This document shows, piece after piece, positions 1 to 12,659 of a DNA stretch of 64,000 nucleotides. The position numbers and the translations under genes were made by a program. The first letter of the stretch is position 1; each line of letters starts with the position of its first letter. Origin of the DNA: Globomyces pollinis-pini (taxonomy: Eukaryota; Chytridiomycota; Chytridiomycetes; Rhizophydiales; Globomycetaceae); the NCBI GenBank assembly GCA_025399215.1, contig MU621143.1, positions 16,001 through 80,000 on the forward strand, given 5' to 3'. The notes below the pieces were generated by a model that had not been told where the DNA came from, did no database searches, and saw only the letters and a program-made list of their open reading frames with translations.

Positions 1-3000
1 GAACTAAAAGAAAACTTTGAAAAAACTGAAGATGCTCGTGGTCGATTAGAACGAGCCAAACGTTTGACCGAGACTGAATTAGAATCGGTTAAAAATCGTG
101 TCAATGAACTAGATACTACTTTATCTGAATCCAAATCTCAACGAGATTTGCTTGAAAAGCAAGTCAATAGTTTATCGTCGAGATTGGAAGCTTTGGAAGC
201 AGACAATTTGAGATTAGAGCGCGAAAAGCAGACCATTCAACGTCAAAGTGATTCGATCAAAGAAGAACTTGATAGTGAAATCCAAAAGAAAAACTCAATT
301 GATGGACAAAGAAAGAGATTATCAGTTGAAGTGGCAGATCTTCAAGCACGCCTTGAAGAGGAAGAAGCCGCTAAATTGGATCTCAATAACAAATTAGCAA
401 GTAGAACAGCTGAATTGGAAACTTTCAAAGAAAAGTACAGTAAGGATGTCATTGCTCGCACTGCGGAATTGGAAGAAGCCAAGAGAAAAGTTGACAAAGA
501 TCTTATTGATGTCAATGCGAAAGTTGAAGAAATGGAACGTACCACTGCTAACTTGGAAAGAACTCGAACACGTCTTAGTACCGAAATTGAAGATTTGAAG
601 TTGGAAATTGATCGTGAACACAATAGTGCAAGAAATTCTGATCGTTTACTCAAACAAGTTGAAGCTCAAATGAACACCACTAATTTGAATCTTGAAAATG
701 AACGTAGATTGCGTGAAGTAGCTGATTCTGCTGCTCGAAAACTTCAAGGAACCATTGATTCTATGCAATTAACTTTGGATGAAAAGATTAGTCAGATTGG
801 AAGTCTTCAAAAGAGCAAAAATGATATGGATGCTGAATTAAAGTCACTTATTAATGAAATCGGTGATGGTGGTAAAAATGTTCATGAACTTGAACGTCAA
901 AAGCGTAAACTGGAATCCAGAATTGAAGAATTGACTCTCCAAGTTGAAGCTGATGAAACTGCTTTACGCCAAGCAGAAGAATCAAAGAAGAGTCTTGAAA
1001 ACCAATTCGCTGAATTCCGTAAAAAGTCTGAAGGTGATATTTTGGCCAAAGAATCTATTATGGAAGAAACCAGAAGAATGTTGATGAAGGAAGTGAATTC
1101 ATTGGGAGAGCAGTTAGATGAAGCTAATAATCAAAAATCGGATCTATTGAAAGCAAAAAAGAAACTGGAGGAGCAAGTTGAAGAACTCTCTTCCAGAGCA
1201 GAAAATTCAGCAAAAGGTCAATCTGATTTACAAAAGATTAAAAGCAAAAATGAAGCTGTTGTTCGAGAATTACAAAATCGTTTAGAAGATGAAGTTCGAA
1301 ACCGTACAAACCTTCAAGAACTAGCCCAACGTCATGAAAAGAAAGCTAATACTCTTCAATCTGAAATCGAACGTTTAGAAGTTCAAGTAGATGCTACCGA
1401 ACGTACCAAAAAACAATTGGAAAAGAAGTTGGAGGAATTAGACCGAGAATTAAATACTGGAGATGATAGTCGGGCTGCATTGTTGGACTTGAAACGAAAA
1501 TTGCTTAATGAAAACGAATCACTCAAGACACGCCTTGAAGAAGCCGAAGACGCAAAAGAGGCTTTAATTGCTTCAAAGAATGTAGCACCAGACACTGGGT
1601 TACGAGGTGCCGCTATTTTGGAATATGAAGAAAAGGTATCAAAACTTGAAGAGTCACGTCGAGCACTTTTGGCTGCCCAACGAATTTCAGTTCAAGAGTT
1701 GGATGAAAAAACATTACAGTTGGCAACGAGTGAAAAAGTTCGAAAACAATTGCAAATAGATTTAGATGATGTTCGAAGTCGATTAGAATCTGAGTCAGTT
1801 GCAAAAGGAGAAGAAAGTGCTAACCGTCGTAAATTGTCAGCAGAGTTGCGAGATCTTCAACTTCGTTATGATGTTGAAGTTGCCAAAGTTGCTGAATTGA
1901 CTGATGCATTAACACTCTTTAAAGCAAGGGCCGAACAAGCATCTGAAAAGCTTGAAGCTGCAGAATTGGGTCGAGTTAAAGCTGAAAAGAATGAATCTTT
2001 ACTCAAGGGAGCTATCAAAGAAGCAGATGAAAAGGTTCAAGAGGGATTGAAAGCAAAACGTGCCGCAGAAGATCACGTCAAAGCTTTGGAAGAACAAATT
2101 ATTGACTTGCAAGATAAACTTGAAGACAATTCACATGAATTGGGCGATTTACATGTAGCAAAACGTAAATTACAAGAAGAACTTGCTCAAATTAATGAGC
2201 GTAACCGTGCAGACATTGCTGAACGTGAACAATTTGAAGAATTGGGACGAAAGAAGTACCAGAAGGAGATTAAATCTTTGATGGAGGAATTAGAAACGGA
2301 AAAATTAAAGTGTATCAGTATGAAAGAGCATCTACGTGATTTTGAAACCGAAATTGAATCTCTCAATATCAAAATTGATTCCGAATTACGATCATCTGTG
2401 CTATGGAAGAAGGAAAAAGAGAAGTTGGAACTAAAGTTGGAAGATCTTACCAGGGCCCAACTAGATTTCACCGCCAGAAACGAGCAATTAGCTAGCACTA
2501 TCAGTGCAAATGCCTCTGAAATTCGTGATCTCAGATCTCATATTGACGATCGTGATGCTCAAATCCAACAATTTGAAAAACAAAAACGTAGTTATGAACA
2601 ACGATTACAACAATTGGATGATGAATACAATAACTCTTTACGCGATCGTAACAACATGAACAAGAGCGTAATGAACTTGGACCAAGAAGCTCAAAACTTG
2701 AGAAGTTTGGTTGAAGATTCAGAGAAACAAGTTAAAGATGCAGAAGACCGTGTCAGAAGAGCAGAACAACATGCTCAAGAAGTGCAAGCCGAGCTCAGCA
2801 AGGAAAGAAATGTAAACATTGAATTAGACAAGTGCAAGCTTGTTTTAGAAAAGTCTCTCAAGGAATTGACCGGAAGATTGTTTGAACTTGAAAGCATTAA
2901 TTTGGCTCGTGATTCTAATACTACCAAACGACTTGAATCTCGTATTGAAGAATTATCGAATCAATTAGATGCAGAGCAGAAGGAAAAGAACGAAGCTCTC

Positions 3001-3340
3001 AAGAATTCCCGTAAAACGGAGCGTGTTATTCGTGAATTGCAATTCCAAGTCAGTGAACGTGACAAATTCAAAGCTCGCTTTGATGAAGAGCAAGACAAGA
3101 TGGAACAGAAACTGAAAAAAATGAAATTGCAACTTGATGAATTGGTAATTTTCTATCCTGAGCTGACTTTTAGGAACTCTCTGAAAGCAATTTACAGTTA
3201 GCAAAACGACGTGCCGAGCGAGACGCCCAAGAGTATCGTGAAAAATGCCAAAAGTAAAGAACATTTATCTTTTAACTATTAGATACGAAAAAGAAGTGGA
3301 TAAATTAAAAGGTCGTATGGATCGTGGTATTGCTGGCTAG
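1..3340 (+). CDS. Myosin II heavy chain, coiled-coil tail (5' partial)
   Basis: The frame is open from base 1, so the motor head lies outside the window. About 1090 residues of almost uninterrupted heptad-rich, Glu/Lys/Leu-rich sequence without helix-breaking prolines are typical of a conventional (class II) myosin rod, which assembles into bipolar filaments for contractile-ring and cortical contraction. The 3' end is split by two 29-nt introns (3145-3173 and 3254-3282), giving a short tail ending in KGRMDRGIAG. A rod of another long coiled-coil protein cannot be strictly excluded without the head, but repeats such as RRLREVADSAARKLQ and the overall length fit myosin II best. Confidence 0.82.
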
Positions 3341-3537
3341 AATTTGAATAAATTCCAGATGCACAGATTGATTTAATGTTTGTATGACTGATTATCTATA
3401 TTGTAGCATAATCGAGTAATGAGAAAATGAGCTTCAAATAATAAAAGCCTAAACGGGTGCACTTTATTAATTATAGAATTTTCGGGAAGGAGATGGGCCA
3501 AACAACAAAGTACGAATTTCTGGAAGCATCTATGACA

Positions 3538-4429
3538 TTAAGTATTTAAAAGTACATTTTCTTGTAGCAAATCCAATCGTGATTCAAGAGTGTTAGAACA
3601 CAAAATATTCCAATTTGGAGTTCCCAACACGACACCTCCATAACTGTTGTTAATTTCAACCTTATACCTTTCTTTAGGCAAAGGATTAGCCTTGTCAACT
3701 TCAATAGTGCAATCAATACCACTTGCTTGTTTGAAAATTTGGACTGCATCCTTAATTGCACTTTCTGCTAAGTTGTAATCTTGTTCACGGACTTTAACGA
3801 GAACATTTTTTTCCATTAAACGATACATTCCCTAAAAATTATTAATATTCATTCAATAGATCTTCAGATGGTGCAGTTTAGGTTTGATGTTGTGACTCAA
3901 GCCATAATTTAAGACAAATATAGTAGATATAGTACCTGAAGAAGAAGATTCTTCAACAATTCTTGATATTTTCCTGAATCTTTTGTTAGAGAGTTCAATT
4001 GCAATTTTGTCTGCGCGAATAAATCATTCAAAACTTGTTGCCGTTGGGCCAAGACTTGTAGTCTATTTTTGTTGATCAAATGGGATGCAGAGCTGCCGAT
4101 AGATTATTAACTAAGAAATTACCTTAGATTAGTACATTTATGAAATTACATTTTACGTTGAACATCAGCTTGTTTAAGTTTTTTTTGAAAGAAAGCTTCA
4201 ATAGCGACAGTTTCAGCTCTAACTAGCTTTCCCTTTTCGATGTTGAATTCTTCATCGGCCTTTATCTTAGTTTCCCTTGCTTTTTCCAGGGCCTCTTGTT
4301 TGATGAAGGCGACCTAAAGTATCAAGATAAAGTGATTTGCAATACCTAAACAATCATCAGTTTGATGATATTTCTAACCATTTTGTTCATTTCCTGAGCT
4401 ACTTCTGAATCATTCAATCTGCCAGCCAT
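3538..4429 (-). CDS. VMA4: V-type proton ATPase subunit E
   Basis: Peripheral-stalk subunit of the V1 sector, linking catalytic head and membrane sector of the vacuolar/endosomal proton pump. The spliced product is 221 aa, the normal family length. It starts MAGRLNDSEVAQEMNKM, continues through a charged helix (KQADVQRKISASHLINKNRL) and ends in the conserved globular domain (LLLQGMYRLMEKNVLVKVREQ; NSYGGVVLGT). Three introns: 3832-3935 (104 nt), 4093-4149 (57 nt) and 4314-4378 (65 nt). The last two each decompose exactly into two abutting GT...AG mini-introns. It is divergent from COG7, with only 69 bp between the start codons. Confidence 0.93.
4093..4149 (-). other. Tandem abutting mini-introns (27+30 nt) in VMA4
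   Basis: In gene orientation a 27-nt GT...AG unit (4149-4123) is followed with no intervening base by a 30-nt GT...AG unit (4122-4093). Both begin GTAATTTC. Removing the whole 57 nt restores QRKISASHLINKNRL, the expected subunit E sequence. Single-intron removal and two-step removal give the same mRNA, so only RNA intermediates can tell them apart. Confidence 0.6.
4314..4378 (-). other. Tandem abutting mini-introns (33+32 nt) in VMA4
   Basis: In gene orientation 4378-4346 (33 nt) and 4345-4314 (32 nt) are each complete GT...TTTAG introns joined AG|GT. Removing both joins EMNKM to VAFIKQEALEKA, matching subunit E. It is the second such case in the same gene. Confidence 0.6.
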
Positions 4430-4498
4430 CTTGAGTAAAAAAACAAGAAATCATTAAAAACCATTAAAAATATTTAACAATAAGAAATTCAAGATTTA

Positions 4499-6892
4499 AT
4501 GACAGAGAAAGAGAATGTAACGAAACCTAGTATAAAAGGTATCAAATCATCAGATGAGAGTCTGCAAAACGAATTAGAATTGTTATTAGATTCAATCATG
4601 AAAGAGGAATCTGTTGAATCCCTGGCTACAAGAAAGAGTAACCTTCTTAACTAATCATAGTCGATGCTATCAATAATTTAACTGTCAATTATGAACTTCT
4701 TAAGTTGGAAAAATCAATTCAACTTCAACATCTAACAACTTCTGCAATTAATAGAATGCCAAATATATTGGCTGATATGAAAAAACTTCAATTAAAAATA
4801 AACGATATTCACTCTCTAGTAGCTTCCACCAAAGTCTCATTAAATGAAAAACATTCCAATGACAATGTTTTTGAATCTTTAGGTTAATTTCTATTAAACT
4901 AATATGTTAGGTATTCATATCTGTAATGATACTTATAATAGTACAATTGGACAGGGTAGCTTCTCGAATGAAAGCAACGAGATCTTGCTTAAAAGATGCT
5001 GATAATTGGTCAACAGTATCCGCTGAAATGGAAGTATTCATATATATTTATTAAAAGAAAGGCACTATTTGTCGCAAAAGATTATACAAAGGTTGCTCAA
5101 AGGTTGGAAGAAGCTGATAAATCATTGTCAATTTTATCCAATGTGAATGATTTGAATGATAGAAAAGAACTTTTACAATCATTATCTGATCAATTTATTA
5201 CGCTGTTGAAATCAGATTTAATGGAGGCAATGTCCACAAACAACCTCACGGATGTAAAGTCTCTTCTTTCTCATTTAAACACCATCCACAAATCAGATGA
5301 GATTACAAACATTTACTTCGATTCCCTTAAATCAACTTTGTCTGAAAAGTGGAAAGTCTCACAATCGGCTAAAGACTTGCTTATAGATCTCAAAAATTAT
5401 CTAACAGACTTATTGACACTTTTCAACAATGAAAAAAATCGCTGTCAAACTATTTTCGGAAAAGATAGTAATTTACAATTTAATCTGGTACTAAAAAGGC
5501 TATTGCAATCATTGGAACCTAACTTGACCAATCTTTTGTCCTTGATAGATAAATCTGGAAATGAAGCTAGTATAGTTATTTTCGTTCAAGTATTATAGTT
5601 ATCCATTAATCGTTAGTTTTATCAAATTGTATTGGCATTTGGGTCACAATTTGAAAAAGAATACCCTGTAGAGCAATCTAATGCTAAATGGAGCACAGAG
5701 TTATTTCAACCATTCATTTATTATCAGGTTTGATTTTCATTAATTAACAGAATTGATTAGAAAAAATATGACGTTTATGAAAGAAAATGTTTAAAATCCA
5801 AATCAAAACTGTTTACATCAGATTCACAGAAATTATTAATGTCTTCCATTAGTACTGCTGAGTTGGCATTGAATCGATTTATACAATTCACATTCTGCTT
5901 GCCAAAAAGTGATATCGCCAATCTACTTGACGAATTTTTTTCTGATGTCATTCACAATTTCAAAAATAGAAATGGTATTATAAAGAGTGACGTAGATTAT
6001 CTTGATCAGACGGAGCTGACTGAATCTGACCTAAAATTATTTCAAAATTGCATTGATGGCTTGAAGCAAGCGGTTAGCTTTCGACAGCAGGTAAATCTTT
6101 TGCTTTAACGCGAAGTTGGAAGAGTTTTGGGCGAAAGTTGATGAAGGTTTGAATAGCCCTCTTGCAAAAGGATCAATAATGGCAAAGTCGCCCCCAGAAA
6201 TATGTCAAACGAGTGTATCTAGTCTCTCTTCCTTGAAAGGGTTTGCTCACAAAGTTGGCGAGAAACATTCTTCTATCCAGCAATCATTTGACTTGGTCTA
6301 TAAGAATCAAGAGCAAGTACTACATTCAATATTGGTACCAGTTACCTCCATTTTAGATAAATTTACATCAATGATTGAATGGAGTTCAACAAATGGAGAG
6401 TCACAAAACGTCCCACAATTCAGCCTTTCTCCCCTACCATACATCACTTGCATTGGAGAATATCTTTTGACATTGCCTCAATATTTTGACTCTTATTCAC
6501 AAGAAGAGTTTCTGAAAGTGTTTGTAAACGAGTTGCCATTGCTTACAAAGGATGATAAGGAACAGTCTAACGATGATGACTCGTCTTTAGATTCAGAAGA
6601 AGTCGAAGACAGTATCAACATTTGGATTACATCAGCTGTACGAATCACTGAAGACTATTATGTCAAGCAAATCCTCAAGCTGACCACTATGACTGAACAA
6701 GGACGTATGCAACTTATTGCTGATATAACATATTTAAAAAATGTTATGGCAGCAATCGAAATTGATCCTACTGAGCCATTTTCATTTGTTCTAACTGGGT
6801 TAGAATTAACCATTGAAGAGTTGACAGAATTTATGGAGAAACATGATCACACTGTTTTGAAGACTATCATGTCATTGCGAGTGAAGAAATAA
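4499..6892 (+). CDS. COG7: Conserved oligomeric Golgi complex subunit 7
   Basis: Subunit of the COG tethering complex for retrograde intra-Golgi traffic. The spliced product is 732 aa, close to the usual length. Family landmarks: an N-terminal helical region (LQHLTTSAINRMPNILADMK), then VQLDRVASRMKATRSCLKDADNWST, the signature segment of COG7, and a long helical C-terminal half. Introns: 4638-4660 (23 nt), 4883-4941 (28+31 nt abutting), 5034-5061 (28), 5590-5616 (27), 5728-5760 (33) and 6091-6115 (25). The 5590 boundary is the least certain. It shares a short divergent promoter with VMA4. Confidence 0.87.
4883..4941 (+). other. Tandem abutting mini-introns (28+31 nt) in COG7
   Basis: 4883-4910 (28 nt) and 4911-4941 (31 nt) are complete GT...AG introns joined directly. 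Removing both gives FESLVQLDRVASRM in frame, exactly the COG7 signature region. Confidence 0.6.
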
Positions 6893-6989
6893 TATAATGA
6901 ATGATTTTATAAACCACGTATACGTACATCCCAACTTTATCTTTACAGTCGTTTAGAAGTTTGGGTGTTGAATTTTTTGTATATTAAAA

Positions 6990-8332
6990 ATGCACGAAAT
7001 CGTTGGAAAGATTCAGAATTACGATTGGGGAAAACTGGGGAAAGATTCAAAAGCTGCTCAACTAGCTTCTTATAACGGAACGATAATTGAAGCTGATAAA
7101 CCATATGCAGAGCTTTGGATGGGGTAATTGACCTTAAAACTGCTTTTTATACCATCAAATCAATTCCTTAAAGATTGTGACTCACTCTTTATAGAACACA
7201 TCCTAATGGTCCTTCAATGTTAAAGAAATCTAACACACCCTTGAAATCAATCGTAAATGCTCAAACAGTTTCCGAATCTATCTACAAGCAATACCAAGAT
7301 TTACCATTTCTATTAAAGATTCTATCCATCAGAAAAGCATTGTCAATTCAAGCACATCCGGATAAAAAGTTGGCTTCAAAATTACATGCCGAATTTCCAA
7401 ACATTTACAAGGATAGCAACCATAAACCGGAAATGGTAATTTTTACAGTGCTGACTATAGGCCGTTGCGTTAACTGATTTCCAAGCATTTATTGGATTTC
7501 GACCTTTGAATGAAATCGCAACTCATCTTATAGATTATCCAGAATTTAGTGGTTTATTAGGTAATGCATTAGCTACCGAATCCATTCAACTCTTTCAATC
7601 TAAATTTCAATCCAATTTGTCAACAGATATTGAAAACAATAAAAATCAATTGAAATTGGTTTTTGAAAAATTACAGAATACTGGACAGGAAGAATTGAAT
7701 ACGAGTATTGAAGCTTTGATGTTACGTATCCAGGACTCTTCTAGTCCATTGGATATGTTGTTAAAACGGTTACAAATCCAATTTCCAAACGATGTTGGGA
7801 TTTATTGTGCTTTACTACTGAACTTTGTAAATCTCAAACCAGGTCAAGCCATCTTTCTCGCTGCCAATGAACCACATGCTTACTTGTCCGGAGGTCTGAA
7901 TATATTTGTTTATCAGTAGATTTAGTGGAATGTATGGCTGCTAGTGATAATGTGGTACGATCAGGTTTGACTCCAAAATTCAAGGATGTTAAAACTTTGG
8001 TGGAAATGTTGACTTACAACTATGGACCAGCAGAATCAAATATCTTGAATGGAGATCAGTATGCGCCCAATACAAAAGAGTACAATCCACCTATTGATGA
8101 ATTTTCGATTTTGCAAACTACGTTATCGAATAATGCTGTGGAAAACTTACCGGCTATTGCTGGCCCTAGTATCATTATCGTTACCAATGGCCAAGGTTCT
8201 ATCCAAGTTGGTCAAGACACTCTGCCTGCCAAAACTGGATCGATTTTCTTTATTGAAGCCGATGCACCATTACAAATGATTGGTACTGGTGAACAAGATT
8301 TTATTGTCTATCGAGCATTTTGTGCCCTCTAA
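6990..8332 (+). CDS. MPI: Mannose-6-phosphate isomerase
   Basis: Zinc enzyme interconverting fructose-6-phosphate and mannose-6-phosphate, feeding GDP-mannose for glycosylation and cell wall. The spliced product is 406 aa. Type I PMI motifs are in order: KIQNYDWGK at the N-terminus, WMGTHPNGPS, QAHPDKKLA, HKPEMAVALTDFQAF, NEPHAYLSGDLVECMAASDN. Introns: 7124-7194 (71 nt), 7436-7460 (25) and 7894-7919 (26). The last interrupts the catalytic SGD/ECMAASDN segment. It lies 97 bp downstream of COG7 on the same strand. Confidence 0.95.
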
Positions 8333-8429
8333 TATAATTTCTTTTTTGAATTCATCATTGTTTATTTGTTTAATGGATTCTCTTCCATGATTTTGATGAA
8401 TTATAATCAATCAGATTTATCAAATTGTA

Positions 8430-9851
8430 ATGAAGAAAACGAAATCGTTATGGTATTTGATACCAATCTCGATAATCACGACGATGATGGTCATTCATTT
8501 AACATCCATTCAGATATTTAATTCACAACCATTCATACCCAAATCAGAGATCTTTCCTATCGTCATTCCAACCTATCAAGAACATTTTCATCTCAACATT
8601 CAATTTTTAGAATCCTTTGTAAAGAATGTCGATGATTTTTCTAATATTCTCATTCTATTTATAGTTTCGAATCGAAATGAAGTGAAATCATTATTGAAAC
8701 TGATTTATACTAATCCAGTATTGATTGAAGCATTTCAGATACATGAAGGTGGATTATATATTGAATCCTTATTTGACGTGATATCCAAAGTGGATGGAAT
8801 AGATTTACGAAATGAACCATTAATTTTTAATGATATTCATATACAAGAAGATAATCTATTAGAGTTGGTTCAAAAATACAAGTATCAATCCATCAAAAAA
8901 TTATATGGTATCAGGTATTTGGATACCATTATACCACATTATCAATACGCATTGATGGCAGATTCTGAATTCAAATGTATCAAGCCAAATACTTTATTTC
9001 ATAATACCGTACAAGATTATTTCTACAATTCAAAAATCAAATTATTTTATCAAGATTTTCGTCATGGTCAAATGAATCTCATTAAACAATTGGTACAAGA
9101 AATAATGGATTTCATTCATGTAAATGTACATGTATTACCAAGTGATACTACTTATATGTTACAAGATCAATCTTGGTTTGTACAACGTGATATTTATCAT
9201 GGATTTTGGAATTATCTTGAAGGTATCAATCAAACTTCTATATTACGTCGTATCTATGATAATCCTGGAAATGCTTTGTTTGGTGATTTAGGTATTCAAT
9301 ATCATTTCATATATAGCGTATCGTTATTATATTTATACAAATGATTTCCCTGGCAAGGATAGATATGAGTTTGTGGATGTAATACAACAATTTAAAACCC
9401 AAAAGGGTAATATGGTATCTTTTAATGTAAGGAGTATCTCCAGCAGCATACAACTTGATTTTAAAGGATCAATTGAAAAATGGTAAATATGGTGCTTTTG
9501 AAGAAATCTCTTGGTTCCCGAAATCATTAACCTCCCATCTTGTTGATTTCTTGAATACAAACAAAATTGCCTTTTTTCGTAATGAAGGAAATGAAGAATG
9601 TTTTCTTTATAAATTATCAAAATCAGTTGAAACGATGCGATATCAAGCATGTAGTGATGCCTATTTCCCCATTTCTGATGGGTATTGTAAAGCGCTTGAA
9701 GAAACTGAATTGCAAGCTGAACGTGACAGTCTTGCTGATCTTCATCAAGAAGAAAAGAGATTGCAAACTGCTCTGTAGAATTTATGGTAACAAGTCATGG
9801 TTCACACAGTTTATGGATTACTATATCATGAACTCTTTTACTGTTTCATAG
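8430..9851 (+). CDS. Glycosyltransferase-like type II membrane protein, unknown family
   Basis: An N-terminal signal-anchor (residues about 8-24, WYLIPISIITTMMVIHL) precedes a luminal domain opening with IFPIVIPTYQEHF, a start typical of nucleotide-diphospho-sugar transferase folds. LDTIIPHYQYALMADSEF carries a possible D-x-E metal-site motif. Apparent frameshifts are explained by 25-nt introns at 9292-9316 and 9407-9431, which restore NDFPGKDRYEFV and KGVSPAAYNLILKDQLKNG. Later segments include KYGAFEEISWFPKS, RNEGNEECFLY and CRIYGNKSWFTQ. One more intron near 9724-9762 is needed to reach the stop, but its exact boundaries are unresolved. Probably a Golgi enzyme; substrate unknown. Confidence 0.6.
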
Positions 9852-9876
9852 TTTATATATTTATTGAATATCAAAA

Positions 9877-10852
9877 TCACTTCTTAAAATTTTTGGAAAG
9901 TTTCTGCAAACGCGATTGAGGAGTTGAATACTAGGATAAAATAAATAGATATACCCGTCTCAAAACTTCGAGATCAGCTTCAGCATCTGCATTGGAAACA
10001 CTAAAGGAAAGAGTGGGAACAACAGGTTTTTTTGGTCTTCGCCTGGTATCTTCCAATTTGACAATTCTAGCTGTTTTTCGGGTACCAATCGACCGTGTTG
10101 TTTCTAGGGATGCATCTGATGTTAGGTAGTTAGAATACCAGCGCCAGAGTCGAATAGTTCTTTGTCTTCTAGTAGTTTGCGTTTGCGTGATTCAAGATTT
10201 TCTAGCATTTGCTCTTGCAGGGATGAATGTTCGAGCTGATCTATTAGTAAACATAATAGGGAGTTTGTATGAAGAAGAGAACTTTTAGTAAGAGGGAATT
10301 TCAATTGCTGTAAATATATTCAATCACATTCGGGTGTTTTAAAATAAAGATACCAATGGGAAATGTTCAAAAAAGTTTGTTGGTCAGAATTGATATGAGT
10401 ATGATGAGAGAAAAGAATACCTTATAATCGTCAATGGCAGCCTTGTACTCATCCTCAAAAATCCTCTGAGCGCAGTCAAGTTGATAAGACTGAAAGATCT
10501 CAGCAGCCTTACAAGCATGTAAATAATCCAGTTCGAGCAATTCGACGGCATCATTATAAGGACGATGAGAACCCATTTGAATATCGAGTAAATCCTGTTT
10601 ATATTTAACAATTTTATCGGAATAAATGCTGTATAGTTATAAATGAAAGAATTACACTTCACGTTGTAGTAATAAGTCAATATTCATCATTTGTTCGAGT
10701 CCTAATTGTTAATATTGTATTTAACATACTAGTTTTAATCTGGTCTTTTTTATTTAAGTCTTTAAGATGAGTAAGATATTGATACCTTGATTTATAGTAG
10801 GTAAGTAGTGAATATTGACATCTGATTGACGAAGGGGTAGAATGTGATTCAT
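9877..10852 (-). CDS. Sds3/BRMS1-like Rpd3L histone deacetylase complex subunit
   Basis: Reconstructed from seven short exons. The N-terminal part (MNHILPLRQSDVN, DQIKTRLEQMMNIDLLLQRE) leads into a coiled-coil that reads like the Sds3 family core: KYKQDLLDIQMGSHRPYNDA followed by AAEIFQSYQLDCAQRIFEDE. A basic C-terminal segment (TRRRPKKPVVPTLSFSVSNA) follows. Sds3 family proteins hold the Sin3-Rpd3 deacetylase together. Several introns are very short, including 10116-10138 (23 nt); the one around 10306-10425 is about 120 nt. Identity rests on general pattern and is moderate. Confidence 0.55.
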
Positions 10853-10956
10853 TTGGTGTAAATATAATAGGGAAAGAATACAAACCACCTTAACACAATT
10901 TACGTTCATTTACAAAAAAGTTACTTTAAATAAATAATTTCTACCTAATAAACGAC

Positions 10957-12474
10957 ATGATAAATTATGCGAATGTATATTAAAATGCATTGAAATCAAT
11001 AAAAATAATTTACCTAAAAGAATTACTTGACTGATGTGTATTCTACCTTCCTATCTGATATACTAGCTACTCCTACTCTCTTGGGTGTCCCTCTTAAATG
11101 GATTTCTTTAATCACTCTCATCATTCAAAATTCTGCTTTGGTTTTAGTGTATAGCTCTACTAATACTAATTTTATTTAGAATGAGATACTCTCGTACTCT
11201 ATCAGGTCCTCCTTATCTACCGGCTACTGCTGTAGTCGTAACTATTTTATCCTCACCCCTTTATAGGTATCGGAATTCATTAAATTATTCGTCTGTTTAT
11301 TAGTTCACATTCACGCTGAATCTAAAGCTCATCGGATCACCAGTAATCTACAACTTTCTCACTCAAAGCCTTTAAAATTTTAAACGATGTATTCGGTCCG
11401 GATTCTAATTGGTTACAAATGACTGTTCCTGCTCTTCTCTATTTCATTCAGAATAATTTACAATATGTCGCAGTTACTTTGTTGGATGCTGCTACTTTTC
11501 AAGTCACTTATCAATTCAAAATTATTACTACTGCCCTGTTTTCTGTTCTCTTACTGAAACGAACGCTGTCCTCTCAGAAATGGTTTGCTCTCGTCTTGTT
11601 GACTGCCGGTATTGCTATTGTGCAATTTCCTTCCGGCTCAGTTGAGAAAGATATCTCTTCTTCTGATCGCTTCTGGGGTCTATTGGCTGTTGCTGCTGCT
11701 TGTCTTCTTTCTGGTCTAGCGGGTGTTTGGTAATCACTAATGTCTTTAATTTGACAACCACTTACAGTGTTTGTGTCTTCCTACAACAATTGGTTTCACA
11801 AGCACTGAAAGTCTGGTCTTCTTGTTTTATCTCACTTTTGCATAGACTCACCCGTTTAGGTTTGAAAAGGTATTAAAGGGAACGAATAAATCTCTATTTC
11901 TACGGAACGTACAACTCTCCTTCTTCAGTGCAGTACCTGGTCTCATCTTTGGAGGTATGTCCGTATTCTTTCTCTCTATCACCCCTTCAACTTATTTTAA
12001 TGCTTTATCCATCTCAGCCAAAATCTTTAAACAAATCGCAAACCACAACGCTTTATTACAGAAATTAACCAGCAGTGTATATTGCAAATGGCAAAAGTGT
12101 AGCCGAAAACGGTTTTTTCTACGGTTACAACAAATGGACATGGGCTGCTATAACCTGTCAAGCCGTTGGTGGTCTGATTGTAGCCGTTGTTGTCAAGTAA
12201 TTACCATCATTAACCGTAGATATGCCGATAATATCCTTAAAGGATTTGCAACCTCCTTGGCTATCATCCTATCTTCCCTTGCCTCAGTCTTCATCTTTGA
12301 TTTCCAACTTTCATTCCTCTTTTGTATTGGAGCTATTATTGTCCTTTATGGTTTGTTTATTATATGTTGATGGTAGCGACACATTTGTATGGTTTGCCGG
12401 ATAAACCAGTCCGATCATTACCGGATATTCCAGAAGTAGATGATATGGATAAAAGTCAATTGTTGCCTAAATAA
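10957..12474 (+). CDS. Nucleotide-sugar transporter (SLC35A type)
   Basis: Multi-pass Golgi antiporter importing UDP- or CMP-activated sugar for luminal glycosylation. Family segments: [109 protein letters not shown] and [12 protein letters not shown]. Two introns are unusually long for this locus (11730-11859, 130 nt; 11955-12072, 118 nt), while 12197-12219 is only 23 nt. The start is uncertain: the ATG at 10957 followed by a 46-nt intron gives an open frame, but the first safely coding exon begins near 11021. Substrate cannot be told from sequence. Confidence 0.88.
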
Positions 12475-12659
12475 ACGTACTTTATTATCTACTCGTTTAT
12501 TCAACAATAGATCTTTTGGTTATTTGAGAAGGATTCTTCCACTTGAACTCTATATCGCACTCATCATCTCAGTCCTTTGTATCCATATTCATTACTATTC
12601 TTTGTCCATCAAAAAAAGGTCAAATTTGATTTTCATTTTTTTTTTCCAATTCACTCCAA

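Noticed and set aside
9292..9431. Frameshifts or pseudogene in the glycosyltransferase-like gene
   Set aside because: Two 25-nt GT...AG introns restore the frame and conserved-looking sequence.
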